This document shows, piece by piece, positions 41,185-51,287 of a DNA stretch of 64,000 nucleotides. The translations under genes and the position numbers were made by a program. Below the pieces are notes generated by a model. The model worked only from the letters and a program-made list of their open reading frames with translations. It made no database searches and was not told where the DNA came from. This stretch comes from Sphingobacterium griseoflavum (lineage in GTDB: Bacteria; Bacteroidota; Bacteroidia; Sphingobacteriales; Sphingobacteriaceae): positions 62,001 to 126,000 of the forward strand of contig NZ_BNAF01000006.1 in NCBI RefSeq assembly GCF_014653155.1, written 5' to 3'. Position 1 is the first letter of the stretch. Each line of letters starts with the position of its first letter.

Positions 41185-43224
41185 ATGTTTCGAATACAGC
41201 TTTTTGTTTTTTTTCTATATGTATGGCCCTTTTCCGCTAGGTCGGAAGATGGTAGCAGGCTATGGCTTCGTTATGATCCGGTAAGCGATGTGGTCGCACA
41301 AAGGCGCACCGTTCAAGTAAATCAAAAGCACGAAACCGCGCTATTGGCACAGCATGAGCTGAACACTTACTGGAGGGGCACGTCTATCCAATTGAACGTG
41401 GATCAAAAAGAAGCGAAGCTGAAAGAAGGTTACCGTATTAGTTTTTCCGCTGGTGCTATTCGGGTTACAGCAGCAAGACCCGTAGGGTTGCTGTACGCGG
41501 CCTATCATCTTCTGCGATTGCAGGAGACAGTTGGCGAAATTGATCCATTACCAATCGAAGAGATACCCAGCTATGATATCAGGATACTGAATCATTGGGA
41601 TAATCTTGATGGCTCGATCGAGCGTGGCTATGCTGGACGATCTTTGTGGAAATGGACAGAACTCCCAGACAAAATTTCGCCTCGTTATACCGAATATGCG
41701 CGTGCTAATGCGTCGATTGGGATCAATGCCACCGTGCTAAATAACGTGAATGCCTCGCCATACATTTTAAATACGGCTTATTTAGAAAAGGTGAGGGCTC
41801 TGGCCGACATTTTTCGCCCATACGGAATCCGCGTATACCTTTCCGTCAATTTTTCATCGCCGGTGATTTTGGATGGACTGAAGGATGCTGATCCCTCTAG
41901 GCTAGAGGTGCAAGACTGGTGGAAAAAAAAGGTGAAGGAAGTGTATAAACTCGTGCCAGATTTTGGTGGTTTTCTTGTGAAGGCAAATTCTGAAGGGCAA
42001 CCGGGCCCCCAAGATTATGGACGTACCCATGCCGAGGGAGCGAATATGTTGGCTGATGCACTAAAACCATTCGGAGGCATAGTGATGTGGCGTGCCTTTG
42101 TGTACAGCCCAACGTCCGAAGACCGCGCGAAACAAGCCTATTTGGAGTTCGTACCACTTGATAAGGCGTTTCGGGACAATGTTATTGTACAGATCAAAAA
42201 CGGTCCTATCGACTTTCAGCCTCGCGAACCCTTTAATCCGCTGTTTGGCGCTATGCAGCATACATCACAGATGGTCGAATTTCAGATTACGCAAGAGTAC
42301 CTCGGATTTTCCAATCATCTCGCTTATCTAGCACCGTTATTCAAAGAAACCCTAGACAGCGATACATACGGGCGTGGAGCAGGCTCAACCGTCGCCAAGG
42401 TCACGGACGGCACATGGCACCCAAAACGGGTTAGTGCCATCGCTGCCGTCGCTAACATTGGCGAAGACCGTAACTGGACCGGACATGATTTCGCGCAGGC
42501 CAATTGGTATGCCTTTGGCCGACTTGCCTGGCGACACGAGCTATCATCCGAACAGATCGCGGAGGAATGGATCAAACTGACGTTCCATACAGATGAAACG
42601 TTCATCCGGTCGACCAAAGAGATCATGATGCCCTCCCGCGAGGCTGTAGTCAACTACATGATGCCATTGGGCCTACATCATATCTTTGCTTTCGACCATC
42701 ATTATGGTCCCGAGCCTTGGGGAGACCGTAAGGGCGGCCGAGCCGACTGGATGCCTTGGTACTATCATAATGCAGACAGTATCGGCATTGGTTTTAATAG
42801 AACCGATACCGGTAGCGATGCTGCCGGCCAATACCATGCTCCAATAGCTGAAATTTATGGAGATCGAACGCTATGCCCGGAAAATCTCCTGCTTTGGTTT
42901 CATCACGTTCCTTGGGATTATCGCATGCGGAGCGGTCGGACGCTTTGGGAGGAACTATGTGAACATTATGATCGAGGCGTAAAGCAGACACGTAGATTTC
43001 AAGAAAGTTGGGATAGACTTGAGCATCACGTTGATCAACCCCGCTTTCTGGCGGTGCAATCCAAGTTGAAGATACAGGCTAAAGACGCCATGTGGTGGAA
43101 AGATGCCTGTCTCTTGTACTTCCAAACTTTCTGTAAAAAGCCGATCCCGTTTCATATCGAAAGGCCCATACATGCCTTGGATGATCTAAAAAAGATCAAG
43201 CTTCAACTGACCCATCATAATTAA
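41185..43224 (+). CDS. aguA: GH67 alpha-glucuronidase
   Basis: 679 residues, signal peptide (FFLYVWPFSA). GH67 core motifs: LNHWDNLDGSIERGYAG, KANSEGQPGPQDYGRTHAEG (general acid Glu270), KNGPIDFQPREPFNPLFGAM and EFQITQEYLGF (catalytic Asp/Glu). Removes 4-O-methylglucuronic acid from the non-reducing end of aldouronic acids made by the xylanase. 3 bases after the GH43 gene. Confidence 0.95.
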   Translation: MFRIQLFVFFLYVWPFSARSEDGSRLWLRYDPVSDVVAQRRTVQVNQKHETALLAQHELNTYWRGTSIQLNVDQKEAKLKEGYRISFSAGAIRVTAARPVGLLYAAYHLLRLQETVGEIDPLPIEEIPSYDIRILNHWDNLDGSIERGYAGRSLWKWTELPDKISPRYTEYARANASIGINATVLNNVNASPYILNTAYLEKVRALADIFRPYGIRVYLSVNFSSPVILDGLKDADPSRLEVQDWWKKKVKEVYKLVPDFGGFLVKANSEGQPGPQDYGRTHAEGANMLADALKPFGGIVMWRAFVYSPTSEDRAKQAYLEFVPLDKAFRDNVIVQIKNGPIDFQPREPFNPLFGAMQHTSQMVEFQITQEYLGFSNHLAYLAPLFKETLDSDTYGRGAGSTVAKVTDGTWHPKRVSAIAAVANIGEDRNWTGHDFAQANWYAFGRLAWRHELSSEQIAEEWIKLTFHTDETFIRSTKEIMMPSREAVVNYMMPLGLHHIFAFDHHYGPEPWGDRKGGRADWMPWYYHNADSIGIGFNRTDTGSDAAGQYHAPIAEIYGDRTLCPENLLLWFHHVPWDYRMRSGRTLWEELCEHYDRGVKQTRRFQESWDRLEHHVDQPRFLAVQSKLKIQAKDAMWWKDACLLYFQTFCKKPIPFHIERPIHALDDLKKIKLQLTHHN

Positions 43225-43260
43225 TCCAGACTATTCAACACATCAATTTCCATCAACATT

Positions 43261-45021
43261 ATGCTAGAAAAAACAGACAAATTAAGAAATAAAATAGGAA
43301 AGTGGTCTTGTCTATTCGTCTTTACCTTATGCTATTCCTGCCAAGGCAGCAGCAATAATCATACAAAAATGGCCTCTGCCGTCGATAGCGATGGTCCACT
43401 TTTCAGTCATTTTAACTACGTAGGTAATGATACGGTGTACAACGCAAATCCGCTTTCCCAAGATGCGTTCTATAGCCCGATCTTACAAGGATGCTATCCC
43501 GATCCAAGTATCACCCGAAAAGGTGAAGACTATTATTTAGTGAATTCCTCGTTCGCCATGTTTCCCGGCGTGCCTATCTTTCACTCTAACGATCTAGTCA
43601 ATTGGACGCAGATAGGTCACGTACTTGACCGCGAATCACAACTCCAAGTAGCCACTGCCGGTATTAGTGAAGGGATCTATGCACCAGATATCAGTTACAA
43701 TAAGCATAACGACACCTTCTATATGATTACGACACAGATCGCTTCTGGCATAGGAAATATGGTGGTCAAAACCAACGATCCAAAAAGAGGAAATTGGTCG
43801 GATCCCATCAAACTGAATTTTGGAGGCATTGACCCCTCGTTGTTTTTCGATGAGGATGGTAAAGCTTACGTTGTACACAACGATGCACCAGATGATGGCG
43901 AAGAGCAATATAAGGGACACCGGGTCATCAAAATTTGGGAATACGATCTAGCGAAAGATCAGGTAGTTGCAGGTAGCGATAAAATTGTCGTGAATGGCGG
44001 CGTTGATATTCGTAAGCAACCTATTTGGATTGAGGCACCACATATCTACAAGAAAAACGGAAAATACTACCTGATGTGTGCCGAAGGAGGAACTGGTGCT
44101 AACCATAGCGAGGTGATATTTATAAGTGATCAGGTAAGTGGTCCCTATTCGCCAGCGCCGAACAACCCGATTCTTTCCCAGCGCCATCTGGACAAAGGTA
44201 GGCCAAACCCTGTGGAATGGGCGGGGCACGCCGATCTCGTACAGCAGCATAATGGGGAATGGTATGGTGTATTTTTAGCGGTAAGGCCTAATACAGCACA
44301 ACGGGTGAATACGGGTCGGGAAACGTTTATCCTACCTGTGGATTGGTCCGGTAAGTGGCCGACTTTTGAAGGGGGCATGGATCCGCTCAAACCAGCTATT
44401 CGTATGCCCAACGGCGTCAAGAATAAACAAAATACGGAATCATTCTTTCCAAATGGAAACTTTACCTTCTTTGATCGACTAACAGCAGGCAAACTGGATG
44501 ATCGTTGGGTGGCGCTTCGCGGACCTCGGGAAAATTTTGTGCAGATAACCGAAAACGGAGCGAAGTTTAAGTCATATTCCGTAGATATAACCGAAAAAAA
44601 GCCTATATCAGCACTGTTTTACAGGCAGCAGCATCGTACCTTTTCAGCGGAAGTGGAGATGAGGTTTGTTCCGCGCGCTTCGCAGGATCTCGCCGGTCTG
44701 ACATGTATGCAAAGTGAGCGTTTTCATTATATGCTTGGCCTTACCGCAGCGGATGATAAAACTTATATCGTTTTGACGCGGACGGATAACGGCGATACGA
44801 AGGTAATTGCTAAGGATCAACTTGAGAAAGGAGGGCTTGTGAAATTACGGGTCTCTGCCGATGGTGACGATTACCAGTTTGCTTACGCACAAGGCGACGA
44901 TGCGTATCAAAATATTGGGGGTACGGTTTCTGGCGATATTTTGTCAACGGATGTAGCAGGTGGTTTTACGGGGGCTCTCGTCGGGATATACAGTACCGTG
45001 GCAAACAAGGCCGAGCTATAG
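43261..45021 (+). CDS. GH43 xylosidase/arabinofuranosidase lipoprotein with C-terminal beta-sandwich
   Basis: 586 residues. Lipoprotein signal (FTLCYSCQGSS), then GCYPDPSITRKGEDYYLVNS (base Asp), GGIDPSLFFDEDG and WIEAPHIYKKNGKYYL (acid Glu) of the GH43 propeller, and a C-terminal GH43_C2-like beta-sandwich. The chain stops at NKAEL, where relatives normally continue with an F-D-W-F-E-Y strand, so the end may be clipped. Probably removes xylose or arabinose substituents. Confidence 0.88.
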   Translation: MLEKTDKLRNKIGKWSCLFVFTLCYSCQGSSNNHTKMASAVDSDGPLFSHFNYVGNDTVYNANPLSQDAFYSPILQGCYPDPSITRKGEDYYLVNSSFAMFPGVPIFHSNDLVNWTQIGHVLDRESQLQVATAGISEGIYAPDISYNKHNDTFYMITTQIASGIGNMVVKTNDPKRGNWSDPIKLNFGGIDPSLFFDEDGKAYVVHNDAPDDGEEQYKGHRVIKIWEYDLAKDQVVAGSDKIVVNGGVDIRKQPIWIEAPHIYKKNGKYYLMCAEGGTGANHSEVIFISDQVSGPYSPAPNNPILSQRHLDKGRPNPVEWAGHADLVQQHNGEWYGVFLAVRPNTAQRVNTGRETFILPVDWSGKWPTFEGGMDPLKPAIRMPNGVKNKQNTESFFPNGNFTFFDRLTAGKLDDRWVALRGPRENFVQITENGAKFKSYSVDITEKKPISALFYRQQHRTFSAEVEMRFVPRASQDLAGLTCMQSERFHYMLGLTAADDKTYIVLTRTDNGDTKVIAKDQLEKGGLVKLRVSADGDDYQFAYAQGDDAYQNIGGTVSGDILSTDVAGGFTGALVGIYSTVANKAEL

Positions 45022-45230
45022 CCTAAAGGAAGATTGTTATCGGGATTGTGAGGCAAGCGGTGCGATAGCTACATCCTGACTAGTTTAATTATCAACAAAA
45101 CCTTTTAATGCATTGACTTATGAAACCAGAGACTTGACAAGAAGCATATGCAGTATACCATAAACAATCGTTCCCTTATCTCAGCAAGGGTACAATATTA
45201 TAAACCATCTTTTCATAAAAATTAAGAGCG

Positions 45231-48200
45231 ATGAGCAATATGAATTTTACATTGTTCCGGGCTGTACGATCAGCTATGATGGCGATCCTGCCATTCATTT
45301 TGATAGCATTCGTCTATGTACTGATGCCTACGACCGTGAACGCACAAGATCAACTAATCCGCGGAGCCGTCTCAGCACGAGGGGATGTTCCGCTTTCTGG
45401 CGTTACCGTCCGCATAAAGGGCAATAGCGCGGCAACCTCCACCGATGCGAAGGGAGAATATGCCATTACAGCACCCTTGGGATCCATTTTGGTATTTTCC
45501 AACCTTGGGTATAAGACGAAGGAGGTCGCCGTTCGAGATGCGAAATTTTTGACCGTACTTTTAGACGCAAACGACATTGATATGGAGGAGGTTGTAGTCA
45601 TTGGATACGGAACGCAACGAAAGGAAGCAGTGACGGGTTCCGTAGCATCAATTGGCGGCGCAGAAATGAATGAGGTGCCAGCTGCCAATATCAGCAGAGC
45701 GCTCCAAGGACGTATCGCTGGGGTGAATATGAGCCAAAACTCATCTAAGCCCGGATCACCGATGCAGATTCGGATTCGCGGCACGCGATCGCTGACGGCG
45801 AGCAATGATCCATTGATTGTCTTGGACGGCATTCCTTTCGCCGGATCGCTGGCCGATATCAACCCGACAGATATAAAAAGTGTCGACGTTCTGAAAGATG
45901 CTTCGTCGACGGCAATCTATGGTTCACGTGGCGCAAACGGCGTTATCTTGGTAACCACCAACAAAGGCCGCGCAGGTCAAGCTGCTCGTGTCGATTACAA
46001 TGCGTTTCAAGGTCTCCGTACGCCTTTTTCGAAATACCCCATGATGTCAGGTCCTGAATTTGCGGAAATGCGTCGTTTCGTCGGCCAATTTCAGAATACG
46101 TTGGACGAGTCCGACGAAACCGACACCGACTGGCAGGACTTATTTTACAAAACGGGCATGGTGACCAATCACGATGTAAGTGTCAATGGCGGTACCGAAA
46201 ATGGTAGCTTCAATTTTGGTGCGGGCTATTTCCGAGATGAGGCTGTTATTCCGTTACAGAATTTTAATCGCTATAACGTTCGCGCAGCGTTGGATCAGGC
46301 GGTTGGGCAGATTTTTAAATTCGGTTTTAACATCAACCAAAACTATTCGGTAACCAATGGAAACAGCTTGAATGCAGGTGCTGTATTGGGTGCATCTCCG
46401 ATAGCAAATCCGTATAATACCGATGGCACGCTTAAAACCTACATCCAACAACAAACTTCCGGTCAGCAATGGGTCCATACACGTGATTCTTACGAAGCGT
46501 TGGGTGATCGATTTATAAATCAGTCACGCGTTTTGGGTTCCTATAATACCATGTATGGCGAGATCAAAGTGCCAGGCATTGACGGGCTTTCCTATCGCAT
46601 GAATCTAGGCATGAATTTCAGACAGAGCTATGACGGAAGTTACACAGGACAGGGCGTTTTTAGTGCGACGCCAGATAACCAGTCTACGGCATCGACAAAT
46701 GCGGGAAGAACATTCCAGTGGGTGATGGAAAATTTGGTTTCGTATGACCGGACTATCGCAGAAAAACATAACATTAATATTGTCGGCCTTTACTCTGCTG
46801 AACAGAACAACTTCAATAGTACCGTTATTTCTGGACGCGATATTCCGCTAGATGCCTTTCAATTTTATAACATTGGCCGGTCTGAAGGAGAAATTGTTGT
46901 CAACCCCGACCTACAGATCTATCAAAAAAGTAGTTTAATGTCATTGATGGGACGTTTTATGTACCAGTATGATAACAAATATATGCTAACCGCCACCATG
47001 CGCAGTGATGGCTCATCCCGACTGGCTCCTGGACACAAATGGCATACCTATCCTGCTCTATCGGTAGGCTGGAATTTAGGGAATGAACAGTTTATGGAAT
47101 CTGCCGCATGGGTGAATCAATTAAAACTCCGGGTAGGCTACGGACAAACTTCAAACCAAGCGGTCGATCCTTATAAAACGTTGGGCCTGTTGGGCACTAG
47201 ACCCTACAACTTTGGGAGCCAGTTTGCAACCGGTTACCTAGTTTCGGAGCTACCTAGTCCACAACTTGGTTGGGAGTATTCGGAAACCTATAACTACGGT
47301 GTTGATTTCGCATTTTTGAACAATAGATTGACCGGTACCGCTGAATATTACGTGCAGAAAACGACGGACATCTTGTTAAGCGTCGGGTTGCCAGCGACCA
47401 ATGGCGTACGAAGTTATATGGCAAATATGGGTAAATCCCAAAACAAAGGAATAGAGCTTTCGTTGAATGGGTTACTGGTGGATGATGTAAACGGATGGAC
47501 TTGGGAAGCGGGCATCAATATCTATGCGAACCGGAATAAACTGACAGAGCTATCTTCCGGACGGACGCGAGACGAAGGTAACCAATGGTTCGTGGGGTAT
47601 CCAATAGACGTCATCTTCGACTATGAAAAAATTGGCCTTTGGCAGGAAGGTGATCCATATTTGGACATACTCGAGCCCGGAGGAAATCCTGGCATGATAA
47701 AGGTGAAGTATACCGGCGAGTATGATGCCGAAGGTGTGCCGACGCGACAGATAGGACCTGAAGATCGTCAAATCCTTAATTTGCAACCCAATTTTCTTGG
47801 CGGATTCAATAGCCGAGTGGCTTACAAGTCCTTTGATATCGGAATTATTGGAGCCTTTCAGAATGGCGGGACACTCATCAGCTCCTTATATGGTGGAACA
47901 GGTTACCTAAATACGTTAAATACCCGCGCCGGGAATAATGTCAGCGTAGATTATTGGACACCAGAGAATACGGGTGCCAAATATCCTATGCCCGGAGGTA
48001 TACAGTCTGGGGATAATCCAAAATATGCGTCAACGTTAGGCTATTTTGACGCATCCTATTTAAAAGTTCGGACGATCACGTTGGGTTATAATGTCAATCA
48101 AAAATGGTTATCAGGTATCGGCGTCAACCGATTCCGGATCTACGCGACGGTTGAAAATCCGTTTGTTATGTTCTCGCCTTACCATCGCGAATCGGGCGGC

Positions 48201-48326
48201 GACCCTGAGCCAAATTCCTTCGGCGATGAAAATGTAGCTGTCGCGGGTTTGCGGCGGGTATTAATAGTGGGTAGTAATACGCCCACAGCGCGGAGTTATA
48301 TGGTTGGCCTAAATGTTACCTTTTAA
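45231..48326 (+). CDS. susC: SusC-like TonB-dependent glycan transporter
   Basis: 1031 residues. Signal peptide, carboxypeptidase-D-like domain (IRGAVSARGDVPLSGVTVRI to YKTKEVAV), EEVVVIGYGTQRKEAVTG as TonB-box region, plug with VLDGIPFAGSL and DVLKDASSTAIYGSRGANGV, then the 22-strand barrel ending MVGLNVTF. Imports glycan fragments across the outer membrane with the SusD that follows. A 210-base gap from the GH43 gene holds only a small CCCTT/AAGGG hairpin, so it may have its own promoter. Confidence 0.95.
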   Translation: MSNMNFTLFRAVRSAMMAILPFILIAFVYVLMPTTVNAQDQLIRGAVSARGDVPLSGVTVRIKGNSAATSTDAKGEYAITAPLGSILVFSNLGYKTKEVAVRDAKFLTVLLDANDIDMEEVVVIGYGTQRKEAVTGSVASIGGAEMNEVPAANISRALQGRIAGVNMSQNSSKPGSPMQIRIRGTRSLTASNDPLIVLDGIPFAGSLADINPTDIKSVDVLKDASSTAIYGSRGANGVILVTTNKGRAGQAARVDYNAFQGLRTPFSKYPMMSGPEFAEMRRFVGQFQNTLDESDETDTDWQDLFYKTGMVTNHDVSVNGGTENGSFNFGAGYFRDEAVIPLQNFNRYNVRAALDQAVGQIFKFGFNINQNYSVTNGNSLNAGAVLGASPIANPYNTDGTLKTYIQQQTSGQQWVHTRDSYEALGDRFINQSRVLGSYNTMYGEIKVPGIDGLSYRMNLGMNFRQSYDGSYTGQGVFSATPDNQSTASTNAGRTFQWVMENLVSYDRTIAEKHNINIVGLYSAEQNNFNSTVISGRDIPLDAFQFYNIGRSEGEIVVNPDLQIYQKSSLMSLMGRFMYQYDNKYMLTATMRSDGSSRLAPGHKWHTYPALSVGWNLGNEQFMESAAWVNQLKLRVGYGQTSNQAVDPYKTLGLLGTRPYNFGSQFATGYLVSELPSPQLGWEYSETYNYGVDFAFLNNRLTGTAEYYVQKTTDILLSVGLPATNGVRSYMANMGKSQNKGIELSLNGLLVDDVNGWTWEAGINIYANRNKLTELSSGRTRDEGNQWFVGYPIDVIFDYEKIGLWQEGDPYLDILEPGGNPGMIKVKYTGEYDAEGVPTRQIGPEDRQILNLQPNFLGGFNSRVAYKSFDIGIIGAFQNGGTLISSLYGGTGYLNTLNTRAGNNVSVDYWTPENTGAKYPMPGGIQSGDNPKYASTLGYFDASYLKVRTITLGYNVNQKWLSGIGVNRFRIYATVENPFVMFSPYHRESGGDPEPNSFGDENVAVAGLRRVLIVGSNTPTARSYMVGLNVTF

Positions 48327-48330
48327 AAAA

Positions 48331-50301
48331 ATGAAGATGAAAAGATTAAAATTAACTTTTGCTATCGGTGCTTCTGCGTTGGCATTGGCATTGTCTTTCG
48401 GAAGTTGTTCCGATTTTTTGGATGAGCAGCCAAGAAGCATTTTTACACCGGATGACTTCAAAACTGCTAATGGTATAAATGGAGGGATTACTTCTATGTA
48501 TGCACATTTACGTTACATTTACGGACAGGCGTATTATTATAATGCATGTTTGACAGGCACCGACGAGGTGACCTATGCGCAAAGCGCCGACGGTAATTTC
48601 CGCGACATGGACTTTTCTGGCGTAGGAAATGTGACTTCCGTAACCAGTAGGGCTGATGTGGTATGGGGGGAAACATACCCGAATATCAATACCGCATCGG
48701 GAATCATTGAGAATGCGGCACTCGCAGAGGGAATATCGCCTTCTTTGGTGGCTGAAGCATACTTCTTCCGTGCATTCGATTACTTTCTTCTTGTGCAGAC
48801 TTTCGGCGGCGTTCCGTTGGATTTAGGATCTGGGGAGTTAAAGTTCAATATATCGCCCATCTTGACTTCCGTTAGGAATACGGTGCCCGAGGTTTATACA
48901 AGAGCTATCTTTCCAGATCTACTCAAGGCCATTGACGATCTGCCTGACGCTCCTCGGCTAACAGGAGCGGTAACGAAAACCGTCGCTAAGCTCTATTTGG
49001 CAAAAGCTTATCTTACCTATGCGTGGTGGTTGCAGAACCCAAATAATATCCCCACCTATCCAGAAACCAATCGCACGGACCCCGATGGGCAAACAAGTGC
49101 CTGGTATTTTCAGCAGGCATACAACATCGCGACGGAAGCAATAGACAATCCAGGACCTTATGGTTTACAGCCAACCTTTTATGATGTAAATGTCGCTACA
49201 AACGACCGCAACGCAGAGCTGCTGTTATATGCTGACCATACCGAAGATAGCGAGTTGTACAATGGCGGTAGTTTGACCTGGGGTAGTGGCGGGGCACCCG
49301 ATAATTTCGCCGGCTGGATGATGACTTGGAATTACACCACCATGACCAGTTCCAGAAGTACAAACTGGACGAGCGATAACTTGGTGAATTCGGTGCAGCG
49401 AGAGGCCGTCCAAGCACTAGGACGACCTTGGACAAGAATGGCGCCGACGATTAACGTAGTAACCGAAACATTCGCTGACAAAACCAATGATTCTCGATAC
49501 GATGGCACTTTTACTACCGTGTATCGTGGGAATTGGAATAAAGCAGGGGTTGCTGATGCGACGCTTTACAACGCTAACAATTTAGCCATTCAACCGGGCG
49601 ATGCGGTGCTGACCTTTCTGAACGAGGAGCCAAGCGATCCTATTGATTATTCAAATACCAGTTATCGAAGCAGCATAGGCGTGGGGGTATTGCCTGGCCG
49701 GGCCGACTTTGTTGTCTCGCCACAAGGTATCAGCAGAAGGGTGTATCCAGGACTTTGGAAGTTAGGTCCTTATCGAACAGATAGCGGTACGGGCTTAGGC
49801 CAACCCAACGCTGGAAGCACACGGCCCTTTAACATCGCTAAGTTTTCTGAATTGTATTTTATAGCAGCGGAAGCTGCCGTAAAAGGAGCTGCAGTCCAAG
49901 CTGGTAAATCAGCGCATGACCTGATCAATGTAATCCGTGCGCGTGCCGGGATGTGGCGTTGGGACAATAACGGCAATGTGGAGAAGGTGGAAGATAATAG
50001 TGGAGCCATGGTGGCCGCTACCCCAGCGCAAATAACTATAGCGTATCTTTTGGCAGAACGTTCGCGCGAGTACTATGGGGAAGGATACCGCTGGTATGAC
50101 TTGGTACGAACGCAGACTTGGTCAGATTTGGCAAAAACCTATCGGATTGCCGGGATGGATGTGGGTGATCATACGGCAGCCACATACACCAGGAATATCC
50201 AACCTTTTCATTACCTAAGACCTATACCGCAAGGACAGCTTGACGCGATGAACATGAATGCCGCAGAAAAGCAAGCCTATCAAAACCCAGGATACGACTA
50301 G
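48331..50301 (+). CDS. susD: SusD/RagB-like glycan-binding lipoprotein
   Basis: ~656 residues from the ATG at 48331; an in-frame ATG at 48313 lies inside the SusC gene. Lipobox SFGSCSDFLDEQPRSIF, TPR-like helices (AEAYFFRAFDYFLLVQTFGG; AKLYLAKAYLTYAWW) and the SusD end (ERSREYYGEGYRWYDLVR). It forms the lid of the SusC barrel and binds xylan-like oligosaccharide. Ends the + strand cluster at a bidirectional terminator. Confidence 0.93.
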   Translation: MKMKRLKLTFAIGASALALALSFGSCSDFLDEQPRSIFTPDDFKTANGINGGITSMYAHLRYIYGQAYYYNACLTGTDEVTYAQSADGNFRDMDFSGVGNVTSVTSRADVVWGETYPNINTASGIIENAALAEGISPSLVAEAYFFRAFDYFLLVQTFGGVPLDLGSGELKFNISPILTSVRNTVPEVYTRAIFPDLLKAIDDLPDAPRLTGAVTKTVAKLYLAKAYLTYAWWLQNPNNIPTYPETNRTDPDGQTSAWYFQQAYNIATEAIDNPGPYGLQPTFYDVNVATNDRNAELLLYADHTEDSELYNGGSLTWGSGGAPDNFAGWMMTWNYTTMTSSRSTNWTSDNLVNSVQREAVQALGRPWTRMAPTINVVTETFADKTNDSRYDGTFTTVYRGNWNKAGVADATLYNANNLAIQPGDAVLTFLNEEPSDPIDYSNTSYRSSIGVGVLPGRADFVVSPQGISRRVYPGLWKLGPYRTDSGTGLGQPNAGSTRPFNIAKFSELYFIAAEAAVKGAAVQAGKSAHDLINVIRARAGMWRWDNNGNVEKVEDNSGAMVAATPAQITIAYLLAERSREYYGEGYRWYDLVRTQTWSDLAKTYRIAGMDVGDHTAATYTRNIQPFHYLRPIPQGQLDAMNMNAAEKQAYQNPGYD

Positions 50302-50333
50302 ATCAAGTATTGGTTTCCAGAATCAACGATCGA

Positions 50334-50367
50334 AATGGCGGGAATACATCAAATTCCCGCCATTTTT
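50334..50367. terminator. Bidirectional terminator between converging operons
   Basis: AATGGCGGGAAT (50334-50345) pairs perfectly with ATTCCCGCCATT (50353-50364), 7-base loop, T run on the + side and an A run on the left that gives a T run on the - strand. It separates the + strand SusD from the - strand CE6 gene whose stop touches it. Confidence 0.88.
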
Positions 50368-51205
50368 ATTTCGTCCGGTCTAGCTGCATAAGTGTAAAAG
50401 CATAATTTTTTCCCAATTGCCGATAGCCAGCTGGGCTAAAATGAATAAGATCTGCTATGCCTTCGCAATCTTTCGAAGAAACAATATGCGCCGTGGGAAT
50501 AACTTGAGGAATGGTCCGTATAATTTCGTTCATACCCGCACATTTGCCCCATTCTTCTGCTGCAAGCATTTCCCCTACGAGGAGTGGTGTCTGCTCTGCC
50601 TTCAGCGATAAATCCGACAATATATGCTCATACACGCGTTTGACTTTATAGGGCCAGAATTTGTCACCCACGTTGGATTCTCCTTGATGAAGTAATATAC
50701 CGCGAATAACACCGTCTTTTTGTGCCACTTTAGCCATTTCAATTAATCGTCCATAGGGGTCGTCATCATATGCAGCCAGCATGTCTTTCATCCACTTGGG
50801 AGCCTTCTGCACATAACTCGAGGTACTGTCTTTATCAAATAACTGGATGTGGCAGCCCCCAACAGAAACGTTGATAATGCCCACCTGAATGCTGTCGGCA
50901 AGATTGGCGAGCAACGTTTTTCCGAAATAGTCTGCAGGCGTCAGCCCGGTATGGCAACGGGAAAGGGGAGGGACGGCCTTGTACCATTCGCCTTTGACCC
51001 GATTGATGTCGGGACAATCGACTGCAGCTAAAACCCTAAAACGAGGATCGGCGATCGTGTCCTGCGGTTCAAATTGGCCGTGTCCTTCCATGTTCGACTG
51101 GCCAAAACAAAGGTAGATATGAAAATTTGGATCCTGAGCGTAGCATAGCTGTAAGCTTATCATGCTAAGTATGCTGACTAAAAATAATGCGACTTTCTTG
51201 TTCAT
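50366..51205 (-). CDS. CE6-type acetyl xylan esterase (SGNH fold)
   Basis: 279 residues with a signal peptide (LVSILSMISLQLCYAQ). Block I is CFGQSNMEGHG (catalytic Ser), then SVGGCHI (Gly block), HQGESN (block III) and LIHFSPAGYRQLG (His, preceded by Asp). This is the sialate-O-acetylesterase/CE6 pattern. It should remove acetyl groups from xylan and so open the chain to the xylanases. A terminator separates it from the operon upstream, so it may be read by partial read-through. Confidence 0.88.
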   Translation of the reverse strand: MNKKVALFLVSILSMISLQLCYAQDPNFHIYLCFGQSNMEGHGQFEPQDTIADPRFRVLAAVDCPDINRVKGEWYKAVPPLSRCHTGLTPADYFGKTLLANLADSIQVGIINVSVGGCHIQLFDKDSTSSYVQKAPKWMKDMLAAYDDDPYGRLIEMAKVAQKDGVIRGILLHQGESNVGDKFWPYKVKRVYEHILSDLSLKAEQTPLLVGEMLAAEEWGKCAGMNEIIRTIPQVIPTAHIVSSKDCEGIADLIHFSPAGYRQLGKNYAFTLMQLDRTK

Positions 51206-51232
51206 CGTATGTTGTTTAATTAATAATATTAT

Positions 51233-51264
51233 ACAAACGGGATTGCCTTTGCAATCCCGTTTGT
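51233..51264. terminator. Terminator between the degenerate GH10 and CE6 genes
   Basis: ACAAACGGGATTGC (51233-51246) and GCAATCCCGTTTGT (51251-51264) are perfect 14-bp complements with a 4-base loop. On the - strand it is followed by ATAATATTATT. It ends the xus-like operon, possibly partly. Confidence 0.85.
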
Positions 51265-51287
51265 ATCTATGTCGTTTATGTCGGGGA

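Noticed and set aside
45350..45862. Antisense 170-residue frame inside a SusC gene
   Set aside because: Shadow of the SusC coding sequence with no start context or domain.
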